Shown in pieces: positions 1-5,180 of a stretch of 10,248 nt of DNA. The notes below the pieces were generated by a model, which was given only the letters and a program-made list of their open reading frames with translations, had not been told where the DNA came from and ran no database searches. The translations under genes and the position numbers were made by a program. Origin of the DNA: Patescibacteria group bacterium (GTDB lineage Bacteria > Patescibacteriota > Minisyncoccia > JAHIHE01); contig JAHIHE010000041.1 of assembly GCA_018899995.1 (NCBI GenBank), positions 1 to 10,248 of the forward strand, given 5' to 3'. Each line of letters opens with the position of its first letter. The stretch's first letter is position 1.

Positions 1-260
1 CGGCTGAATAAATCCGGCTGTTGATTTTTATAACAGGTGGTAATTAATTTTTTCAAGCCCAATTTTTCAAAATTATAGGAAAAATAGTGAAAAAAATTGC
101 TTATGCGAGGGTCATCGCAATTGCAAAAAACAGCTTTGTTTTTGAAATGTTTTTCATAATGCCCCAATTCTTTTTCAATATCAGAAAGCTGAGTATAGAA
201 CTCGTCTTTTTTGGCTTTGCTTGCGTCGCGCAAATTTTTATTTGAAGATTTATTTGCCAT
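1..260 (-). CDS. EcoRI-type adenine-specific DNA methyltransferase, N-terminal part (runs off the window)
   Basis: The first 86 codons from an ATG at 258-260 are open to the window edge. The peptide reads KAKKDEFYTQLSDIEKEL near residues 16-32, then VFCNCDDPRISNFFHYF (44-60) and LGLKKLITTCYKN (67-79). This matches the start of the M.EcoRI-like family (EcoRI methylase domain), where 'K.K.DEFYTQ..DIE.EL' and 'V.CNCDDPR.SNFF.YF..NF..LGLKKLI' are hallmarks. Family members transfer a methyl group from S-adenosylmethionine to N6 of adenine in DNA; M.EcoRI itself modifies GAATTC, but the specificity here cannot be read. The catalytic motif lies beyond the left edge, so intactness is unknown. The start follows the fic stop by two bases, which suggests one transcript and coupled translation; no Shine-Dalgarno sequence is visible. 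No cognate endonuclease is seen in the window. Family call confident; activity unproven. Confidence 0.85.
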   Translation of the reverse strand, partial: MANKSSNKNLRDASKAKKDEFYTQLSDIEKELGHYEKHFKNKAVFCNCDDPRISNFFHYFSYNFEKLGLKKLITTCYKNQQPDLFS

Positions 261-262
261 AA

Positions 263-1393
263 TTATTTATCAAACAGAGCCATATATTCATACAACTCAA
301 AAGACCGATTTCTTGAAAAACCGGTTTTTTCGGATACAATTCCTTTCTCTGTAAATCCTTCTACGAGCCGATTCGCTGTTATAAACGCAATGTCAAGTTC
401 CGACGCGATTTGATTGACTCCCATAATCGGCTGTGAAAAAAGTTTGAGCAAAAGTTTCTGTCCAAGTTCAGCGCGTCTGCCCATTGACATTATTTTTTTC
501 TCATATTTCTGACGCAGAATTACTATCTTCTCAAGAGTTTCTTTTCCCTTGGTCGCGGTATCAACGACTCCGGACAGAAAAAATTTTATCCATTGCTCTA
601 CACTATCTGATGAACGTACAAGGGTAAGCGAATCGTAATATGACCCTTTATTCCTTGCGAAGAAATCCGACAAATAGAGTGTCGGACGACGCAATACCCC
701 TGCCTCAACTAATTGAAGAGTTATAAGCAACCGGCCAATCCTTCCATTTCCATCAAGAAACGGGTGAATGGTCTCAAATTGATAATGACTCATTGCTATC
801 TTCAGTAAAAGAGGAATATCCAACTGCTTATTATGCCAAAATTTCTCAAGGTCAGAAAGTAAATCTCCTATCTCGCTTGGGTGCGGAGGAATAAAAAAGG
901 CATCCTTTAGGTTTGACCCTCCAATCCAATTTTGGCTCGCGCGAATCTCTCCGGGTGTCTTGCGCTCTCCCCTCGCGCCAGACAGAAGAATTTTATGCGC
1001 GGACTTAAGGAGTCGCATTGATAACGGCACATTGCGCAGTTCTTTGATTGAAAAGTTTATCGCTTGGATGTAATTTTGAACTTCTCGCCAGTCATCTCTG
1101 CGCTCGGGTTGAATATCTTCCTTTGGAGAGAGTACCTCATCAATCCCCGTTTTAGTACCCTCAATTCGGCTAGAAGTGATCGCTTCTTTGGCAATGTGCA
1201 TCCTAATGAAATAGTCCACATCAGGCACAAGCGTTGAATAGGCATTAAGTTCGCCCAAAAGACGCATTGCTTCCGCAAGCAAGACATCAACCTTTCTGTC
1301 TTCCCATTCAAACAATTTGTTTATGGGAAAAGGACTGAAACTCTTATATTCCAGCTGCTGTTTATATATGCCCGCTTTGAATGTTTGCTTCAT
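263..1393 (-). CDS. Class II Fic family protein (probable protein AMP-transferase) with C-terminal winged helix
   Basis: A 376-residue protein of the same size and layout as stand-alone class II Fic proteins such as Shewanella Fic. The N-terminal Fic-associated region holds the inhibitory-helix motif SSRIEG (residues 74-79), fitting (S/T)xxxE(G/N), whose glutamate blocks productive ATP binding. The Fic core carries the complete catalytic motif HPFLDGNGRIGR (210-221), with catalytic histidine H210. The target-binding flap region and long helices follow, and residues ~310-370 look like a winged helix (QIASELDIAFITANRLVEGF). Family members usually attach AMP from ATP to Ser/Thr/Tyr hydroxyls of proteins; the target here is unknown. 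All key residues are present, so it should be active but self-inhibited. The ATG at 1391-1393 is followed directly by a methyltransferase gene, and the gene is preceded by decayed defence-like fragments. A defence or regulatory role is inference. Confidence 0.93.
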   Translation of the reverse strand: MKQTFKAGIYKQQLEYKSFSPFPINKLFEWEDRKVDVLLAEAMRLLGELNAYSTLVPDVDYFIRMHIAKEAITSSRIEGTKTGIDEVLSPKEDIQPERRDDWREVQNYIQAINFSIKELRNVPLSMRLLKSAHKILLSGARGERKTPGEIRASQNWIGGSNLKDAFFIPPHPSEIGDLLSDLEKFWHNKQLDIPLLLKIAMSHYQFETIHPFLDGNGRIGRLLITLQLVEAGVLRRPTLYLSDFFARNKGSYYDSLTLVRSSDSVEQWIKFFLSGVVDTATKGKETLEKIVILRQKYEKKIMSMGRRAELGQKLLLKLFSQPIMGVNQIASELDIAFITANRLVEGFTEKGIVSEKTGFSRNRSFELYEYMALFDK

Positions 1394-1421
1394 ATCTGTA
1401 AGTATAATTATTTATATTTAC

Positions 1422-1449
1422 ATTTTAGCATATATCTGAAAATAAGCAA
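1422..1449 (-). promoter_or_regulatory. Candidate promoter for fic and the downstream methyltransferase gene
   Basis: Read on the minus strand there is an extended -10-like element TGCTAAAAT (1422-1430) with a weak -35-like TTGCTT (1444-1449) 16 bases upstream. This would place the transcript start about 20 bases before the fic ATG. The stretch is AT-rich and non-coding, lying between the end of the upstream remnant and fic. The -35 match is poor, so this is only a candidate. Confidence 0.35.
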
Positions 1450-1451
1450 AT

Positions 1452-1580
1452 TCATATTTTCACTTCAATTATCGCCGTTGCGTCGTTGCCAAAAATACCC
1501 GCTACGCGCGCAACGACAGTATATTTTCCCGTTTTTTCGTGGGTATGCTCTTTTTTCGTCGTTACCACTTTTGTCTTTCG
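1452..1580 (-). pseudogene. 3' remnant, probable C-terminus of a site-specific DNA methyltransferase
   Basis: A reading frame without its own start, open from 1601 down to a TGA at 1452-1454, ends in HTHEKTGKYTVVARVAGIF followed by GND and a short beta-strand tail. The pattern 'H.Y.k.G.Y.V..kV.dIFGNDt...ieV' is a beta-rich (PKD-like) tail that I associate with the extreme C-terminus of large adenine-specific DNA methyltransferases and related restriction-modification proteins. This is recalled, not searched. Upstream of about 1580 the frame loses any recognisable sense and meets a stop at 1602-1604, so only the last ~40 codons survive. It lies 58 bases upstream of fic, so the lost gene may once have been co-transcribed with fic. 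Alternative: the tail of some other extracellular or defence protein with a PKD-like end. Confidence 0.45.
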
Positions 1581-1582
1581 GC

Positions 1583-1774
1583 TCAAGCCGCGCAAATCTT
1601 GTTATTTGCTTTTGATCCGCTGGCATAGTTATATTTCTGATTGTAAATATCCACCCCGACATCATCTCTAAAAAATTCGCCCATTGCTCTGTCGGAAAAA
1701 TTCAAAACATAACCACCACCCATTTGGAAAAGTTTTTCTAAAATTTGCTTCTCAATTGTGGTTAAATTTGCCAT
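1583..1774 (-). pseudogene. 5' remnant of a gene resembling abortive-infection (Abi C-terminal domain) family proteins
   Basis: Starting at the ATG at 1772-1774 the peptide begins MANLTTIEKQILEKLFQMGG, then YVLNFSDRAMGEFFRDDVGV and DIYNQKYNYASGSKAN. I recognise this as the conserved opening of a family of roughly 250-300-residue proteins that often end in an abortive-infection C-terminal domain; in intact members it continues 'KANRLRAFW...'. Here it breaks immediately after SGSKAN, gives a few unrelated residues (NKICAA) and stops at 1583-1585. Only ~57 family-like codons remain, so this is a truncated gene and not a genuine 63-residue protein. It directly follows the stop of the helix-turn-helix remnant (four bases between) and abuts the methyltransferase tail remnant. 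The break near 1600 is probably a deletion junction. Family assignment is from memory and of medium certainty. Confidence 0.55.
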
Positions 1775-1778
1775 ATTT

Positions 1779-1859
1779 CTATTTAATCAAATCATCAACG
1801 CTTACATTTAACCCCTTTGCTATTTTCTTTAGCGTTTCAATGCGAGGATCGGGCGCGCA
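1779..1859 (-). pseudogene. 3' remnant of an XRE-family helix-turn-helix regulator
   Basis: In the frame ending at the TAG at 1779-1781 the peptide reads PDPRIETLKKIAKGLNVS then VDDLIK. This is the classic last third of an XRE/Cro-type helix-turn-helix domain ('P...TL.KIAkaL.VsiDdLi'). The recognition helix and everything before it are missing, because the sequence upstream of about 1860 belongs to the porA coding region in another frame. The remnant ends four bases before the Abi-like remnant's ATG, which suggests a former regulator plus defence-gene pair. It overlaps the last codons of porA (1837-1859) and probably donated them. Confidence 0.6.
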
Positions 1860-3039
1860 ATCCGATATAGCGAACCTTTTTTAATTCGCCGATGCGCTTT
1901 GCTTTCGCCAAATCTTTATAAACCTTGCCAATATCATCGGGTCCGATATCTCTTCCGCCCAAGCCGTAAATATAATCCTGAATTTTAGGCGCGTTTTTTT
2001 CACCGGCGAAAATCGCCCGTATTTCATTTGCAATGGCCGCGCGCGCGCCGGGCGCGATTGCCTTGTCCAAAATCGCCAGTTTTTTTACCCGGCTTAACGC
2101 CCGCTTAATAATTTCAGCTGGAAACGGCCGAAACAAGCGTATTTTCAGCAACCCTGCTTTTATTCTTTTATTTCGCAATTTGTCCACAACCGTCTTAGCA
2201 GTTCCGGCGGTCGCGCCCATAAGCGCAATGGCAATATCGGCGTCTTTCAGGCGGTATTCTTCAACAAACGAATATTCGCGGCCGCTGACGGAAAAAAATT
2301 CGCGGTCAATCAATTTTAAAACTTTAAGCGCGTTTTCCATCGCTTCAACCTGCTGGCGCTTATGCTCAAAATAATAATCAAACAAGTCCAAAGCCCCGTA
2401 AGTTACCGGATGCCGAATATCAAGCAGAGGATAAAGCGGCTTATATTCGCCGATGAATTTTTTCACTTTTTCGTCCGAGAGCGTAAGGACATTTTGCACC
2501 GCGTGGCTGGTGGTAAACCCGTCTTGCATAACCATTGCCGGCGCAAGAACTTTTTTATTCTCCGCCAGGCGCAAAGCGATCAGCGTGTTGTCGTAGACCT
2601 CCTGGGCGTTTTCCGAAAATAGCTGAATCCAGCCGGAATCGCGCAGCATCATGGCGTCGGATTGGTCGCCGTGAATATTGAGCGGAGCCGAAAGCGCGCG
2701 GTTTACCACGGCCATAACAATCGGCAGCCGCAAACCCGAAGCGATATAGCAGACCTCCGCCATATACGCGAGCCCCTGGCTTGAGGTCGCGGTCATCGCG
2801 CGAACCCCTGCAGCCGAAGCTCCAACAACCGCGCTCATCGCCGAATGCTCCGACTCCGCATTAATCAAAGAAGTGTCAACTTTGCCATTGGCGACGAATC
2901 GCGCGAAAGTTTCAATAATCGGCGTCTGGGGCGTAATCGGATAAACCGCCACCACTTCGGGATTGATCTGGCGCATCGCTTCCGCGGCAGCTTCAGCGCC
3001 GGAAAGAGCGCGGTAAGAAGTTTTTTTAGTGGAAGACAT
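1837..3039 (-). CDS. porA: Pyruvate:ferredoxin oxidoreductase, alpha subunit
   Basis: This 400-residue protein carries the hallmarks of the POR alpha subunit of four-subunit 2-oxoacid:ferredoxin oxidoreductases: YPITPQTPI (residues 33-41), NAESEHSA (60-67), the SSQGLAYMAE segment (86-95) and NIHGDQSD (121-128), followed by the C-terminal transketolase-like domain. The enzyme oxidatively decarboxylates pyruvate to acetyl-CoA and CO2 and reduces ferredoxin in the cytoplasm; alpha forms the TPP site together with beta (PorB). It follows porG and porD on the same strand, but no porB follows it. The body ends normally at VRYIGLR; the last five residues (ARSSH) are encoded by sequence that in another frame belongs to a helix-turn-helix remnant, so the original C-terminus seems to have been replaced. 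The ATG at 3037-3039 lacks a Shine-Dalgarno sequence. Function needs a beta subunit encoded elsewhere. Confidence 0.95.
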   Translation of the reverse strand: MSSTKKTSYRALSGAEAAAEAMRQINPEVVAVYPITPQTPIIETFARFVANGKVDTSLINAESEHSAMSAVVGASAAGVRAMTATSSQGLAYMAEVCYIASGLRLPIVMAVVNRALSAPLNIHGDQSDAMMLRDSGWIQLFSENAQEVYDNTLIALRLAENKKVLAPAMVMQDGFTTSHAVQNVLTLSDEKVKKFIGEYKPLYPLLDIRHPVTYGALDLFDYYFEHKRQQVEAMENALKVLKLIDREFFSVSGREYSFVEEYRLKDADIAIALMGATAGTAKTVVDKLRNKRIKAGLLKIRLFRPFPAEIIKRALSRVKKLAILDKAIAPGARAAIANEIRAIFAGEKNAPKIQDYIYGLGGRDIGPDDIGKVYKDLAKAKRIGELKKVRYIGLRARSSH

Positions 3040-3140
3040 AGTAATTATATTTAAGATAAAATTTCTAATTCTTAATTTCTAATTTCTATTAAATTTTTAA
3101 TGATTTAATTTTAAATTTAGGTTTGAAAATTAGGCTATTG

Positions 3141-3170
3141 CCCGCCTACGGCGGGTCCGCCGAAGGCGGA
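3141..3170. repeat. 30-bp double-hairpin GC palindromic element, intergenic copy
   Basis: Two adjacent perfect hairpins: CCCGCC-TAC-GGCGGG (3141-3155) and TCCGCC-GAA-GGCGGA (3156-3170), each with a 6-bp stem and a 3-base loop. A copy matching at 28 of 30 positions lies inside the enolase reading frame at 9907-9936. Such elements are common in CPR genomes and may be mobile or act as RNA structure. Confidence 0.85.
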
Positions 3171-3177
3171 AAAATTT

Positions 3178-3209
3178 ATTGAAAATTGTAAATTGATAAT
3201 TGAAAATTA
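3178..3209. repeat. 32-bp AT-rich repeat, copy 1 (inverted with 5007-5038)
   Basis: The 32 bases, built from three AATTGAAAATT/AATTGTAAATT-like units, are identical to the minus-strand reading of 5007-5038. The two copies sit in different spacers on either side of the porD-porG-MBL block. Confidence 0.8.
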
Positions 3210-3219
3210 TTGTCGCGGC

Positions 3220-3546
3220 TTATTCTTTCACCATCTCAATCGCCTTCACCGGGCATTCTTCGGCGCAAATGCCACAACCCTTGCAAATATCATAATCGGC
3301 GCGGTCAAGCATCACCGGTGTTTTTGCTTTAAATACCGCTTTCTCTTTATCAGTGAGGTCGCTTTCCGACTTTACAGTTATGGCGGCGTCAGGACAAAAA
3401 ATTACGCAGCGCATGCAATTTGTGCATTTGCTTTTATCGGTTATCGGCTTTTTCGTGCGCCAGGCGCCTGTTTTAAATTGTTTGGCGTTTCCCGCCGCGA
3501 TAATTACTCCGCCAATGGGAATATCTCGCCACGATTTTAATTTCAT
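3220..3546 (-). CDS. porD: Pyruvate:ferredoxin oxidoreductase, delta subunit (2x[4Fe-4S] ferredoxin)
   Basis: A 108-residue ferredoxin-like subunit. Two CxxCxxCxxxCP motifs are visible: CTNCMRCVIFCP (cysteines 41, 44, 47, 51) and CKGCGICAEECP (88, 91, 94, 98), enough for two [4Fe-4S] clusters. The N-terminal KSWRDIPIGGVI stretch is typical of PorD. It carries electrons from the TPP site of PorA/PorB to external ferredoxin. I chose the ATG at 3544-3546 because the family's conserved start (MKLKSWRDIP) begins there; an upstream TTG at 3574-3576 would add ten low-complexity residues. It lies between porG and porA, separated from each by 180-225 bases of repeat-rich spacer. No Shine-Dalgarno sequence is seen. 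Confidence 0.93.
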   Translation of the reverse strand: MKLKSWRDIPIGGVIIAAGNAKQFKTGAWRTKKPITDKSKCTNCMRCVIFCPDAAITVKSESDLTDKEKAVFKAKTPVMLDRADYDICKGCGICAEECPVKAIEMVKE

Positions 3547-3770
3547 AATATTTTTTGTTTTTTTACATTTAGTCAATGCAAATTTAATTACCTTTTAAGC
3601 ACCAAATCACAAGCACCAAATTCCAAATAAATCACAAATTCCAATTATCAAAACGCGAGAATGATACCGTTTGGAATTTTGAATTTAAATATTGGAATTT
3701 GTTTGTCGTTTGGGATTTGTAATTTGGAATTTAAAATCAAACTTATCGGCAAAAACTCATTATACCAAAT
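3547..3770. repeat. AT-rich inverted-repeat spacer between porG and porD
   Basis: Exact inverted arms include ACAAATTCCAAT (3634-3645) with ATTGGAATTTGT (3691-3702), and AAATTCCAAA (3618-3627) with TTTGGAATTT at both 3670-3679 and 3723-3732. The RNA could fold into alternative long AT-rich hairpins. No coding potential was seen. Confidence 0.75.
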
Positions 3771-4343
3771 TTATAAAACAATGCTTTCATACCCCTTCCG
3801 GAACGCTAATATATTCCTCTCCGCCACTTCTTTTCCTTTTTTGCGGCTAAATATTTCCTCAAGCTCTTCTTCCAAAGCCGCTTTTGAAACAATGCCGGTA
3901 ATTTTATTCAGCGCGCCCATAAGCGCTATACCGGAAAAATCCTTTCCCAGTGTTTCAACGGCAATTTTAGTGGCGTCAAGAGAATAAATTTTTTGCGCTT
4001 TTTTGGCTTTAATCAGCGATTTTATCTCGTCGGGGTTTTTCGCGGTATTTATAATAATCGCGCCGTTGCTTTTAAGCCCGCCCAAAACATCAACCAATCC
4101 GAGCAGAGAAGAATCCGCCAAAATCACTATATCGGGATTTTTGACATTACTGTGAACCAAAATCGGCTTGTCGGAAACCCTCACAAAAACCTGCATCGGC
4201 GCTCCCGAACGCTCCGGACCGTATTCGGCAAACGCCTCGGTGAATTTGCCGTCTTCTATGGCCGCTTCAGCCAAAATCTGGCCGATGGTTTTCGCGCCCT
4301 GTCCTCCGCGCGAATGAATGCGGATTTCAAACATATTATTCAT
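3771..4343 (-). CDS. porG: Pyruvate:ferredoxin oxidoreductase, gamma subunit
   Basis: A 190-residue protein of the POR gamma (catalytic domain III) family. It shows the N-terminal HSRGGQGAKT motif (residues 10-19), EYGPERSGAP (40-49; usually GPERRGAP) and the VLADSSLLG segment. PorG helps bind CoA and build the pyruvate:ferredoxin oxidoreductase complex with PorA, PorB and PorD. The length is normal and no key segment is missing. The ATG at 4341-4343 overlaps the stop of the upstream MBL gene as ATGA, a typical translational-coupling arrangement; a second ATG at 4332-4334 (MFEIRIH) is equally close to the family start. It is the first por gene in transcription order. The related 2-oxoacid oxidoreductases KorC or VorG are possible alternatives, but the PorA and PorD neighbours favour pyruvate. 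Confidence 0.92.
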   Translation of the reverse strand: MNNMFEIRIHSRGGQGAKTIGQILAEAAIEDGKFTEAFAEYGPERSGAPMQVFVRVSDKPILVHSNVKNPDIVILADSSLLGLVDVLGGLKSNGAIIINTAKNPDEIKSLIKAKKAQKIYSLDATKIAVETLGKDFSGIALMGALNKITGIVSKAALEEELEEIFSRKKGKEVAERNILAFRKGYESIVL

Positions 4344-4957
4344 ATCTTTTTAATGTATATATTTAATAAACTTGCCCCGGATTCCCGCCTACATCGGGCG
4401 GGTTTAAACATTTTTCCGTGCCCGGGAATAATCCAATCGGCGATTTTTAGAATTTTTTTGCGGCTTTGCTTTAATTTTCCAGGACTTTCAAAAACAATTA
4501 ATTTATTATCCCCCGCTTTCCAGAATAAATCTCCGATAACCGCTATTGTTCCTTTTTTTGTATTTTTTGCGATTATTGAAATATCTTCCAAAGCATGCCC
4601 AGGGGTTTTAGTAATGCTTACATTTTCAGTTATTCTTCGTTCCGCTTTTGCCAATAAAAATTTATCTCCTCTAAATTCCCCCAAGCTATCCACAAACAGC
4701 GCATTCTTAAAAAGAAAATTATTCCCGATATGGTCCGCGTGCGGATGGGTGATAATTACAATATCGATATTCTCCGGCTTGAGTTTTTCTTTTTTTAGCG
4801 CCACGATAATTTTTTTATCTTCACCCTGTGAGCCGGTATCCACCAAAATATTTTTTCCACTATCGCGTATCAAGATAACATTGCTGCCGGTTTTGCAGCG
4901 ATTTTTGCCAATCCATTTAAAATAGCCGGGTTTGATAATCTTAACTTCTGTATTCAT
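4340..4957 (-). CDS. Metallo-beta-lactamase-fold hydrolase, MBLAC1-like
   Basis: A 205-residue protein with the complete metal-binding set of the MBL superfamily: THPHADHIGN (HxHxDH at 71-76), TPGHALED (H121), AVIGDLFW (D143) and WIIPGHG (H180). These bind two metal ions, usually Zn or Fe. The segments after HxHxDH and the closing 'ADWIIPGHG' resemble the MBLAC1-type subgroup; the substrate is unknown. I chose the ATG at 4955-4957; a TTG at 4967-4969 would add four residues. The gene overlaps porG by four bases (ATGA), so it is probably translated with the por genes. Its last ~20 residues (from FKPARCRRES) are encoded by and after a GC-rich palindrome at 4384-4402, so the natural C-terminus seems to have been replaced by repeat-derived sequence. 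Confidence 0.85.
   Translation of the reverse strand: MNTEVKIIKPGYFKWIGKNRCKTGSNVILIRDSGKNILVDTGSQGEDKKIIVALKKEKLKPENIDIVIITHPHADHIGNNFLFKNALFVDSLGEFRGDKFLLAKAERRITENVSITKTPGHALEDISIIAKNTKKGTIAVIGDLFWKAGDNKLIVFESPGKLKQSRKKILKIADWIIPGHGKMFKPARCRRESGASLLNIYIKKI
4384..4402. repeat. GC palindromic element inside the MBL gene
   Basis: Stem CCCGCC (4384-4389), loop TACATCG, stem GGCGGG (4397-4402). It shares the CCCGCC/GGCGGG stem with the elements at 3141 and 9907 and is read in frame as part of the MBL protein's C-terminal tail. Confidence 0.75.
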
Positions 4958-4969
4958 AATCCGTTTCAA

Positions 4970-5180
4970 TTCAGGATAATATTTATCTTTATTTAAACTT
5001 GCGAATTAATTTTCAATTATCAATTTACAATTTTCAATCAAGTTCCAATGATTCAATTTTCAATTGAAAATTTAGAAATTTAAAATTCATTGAAAATTGG
5101 TACTTGAAAATTAAAAATTAAAAACACTCTGCAACATAAGAATAAATTTAAACTAACTATAACTTTCCAAGAGCACATAA
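4970..5180. repeat. AT-rich repeat spacer between acs and the MBL gene
   Basis: It contains the second 32-bp AT repeat (5007-5038), a perfect 18-bp palindrome AATTTTCAATTGAAAATT (5055-5072) and further TTGAAAATT units up to about 5120. No coding potential was seen. A promoter for the MBL-por unit is expected here, but none stands out from the repeat background. Confidence 0.7.
5007..5038. repeat. 32-bp AT-rich repeat, copy 2 (inverted with 3178-3209)
   Basis: Read on the minus strand these 32 bases are identical to 3178-3209. The next bases differ on both sides, so the identity is bounded and not part of a larger duplication. Confidence 0.8.

Larger units (their letters stand above)
3040..3219. 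repeat. AT-rich repeat spacer between porD and porA, with tandem GC hairpins
   Basis: This spacer separates two subunit genes that are usually nearly contiguous. It holds short direct repeats of TAATTTCTAATT type (3061-3087), two adjoining GC hairpins at 3141-3170, and AATTGAAAATT-type repeats at 3178-3209. The last 32 bases recur exactly, inverted, at 5007-5038. No coding potential was seen. Confidence 0.75.

Noticed and set aside
1465..1665. A 66-codon minus-strand frame spanning the remnant region
   Set aside because: Its peptide matches nothing recognisable, while the two other minus-strand frames over the same bases show family-like sequence (Abi-like start, methyltransferase tail).
1684..1884. 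A 66-codon plus-strand frame
   Set aside because: It is antisense to the Abi-like and helix-turn-helix remnants and has no recognisable family features.
3141..3170. The GC double hairpin as an intrinsic terminator
   Set aside because: Neither strand has a clear run of T directly after a stem, and near-identical copies lie within coding sequence, so a repeat element explains it better.
3040..3219. Possible CRISPR array from repeated AT-rich words
   Set aside because: The words are short, imperfect, unevenly spaced and inverted. There are no constant repeats with unique spacers and no cas genes in the window.
3547..3576. Upstream TTG start for porD
   Set aside because: It adds ten low-complexity residues, while the ATG at 3544-3546 coincides with the conserved start of the PorD family.
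3993..4925. A 310-codon open frame on the plus strand
   Set aside because: It lies antisense to porG and the MBL gene, both with clear family motifs. Its translation is low-complexity Phe/Ile/Leu/Ser and resembles no family, so it is a by-product of codon bias on the other strand.
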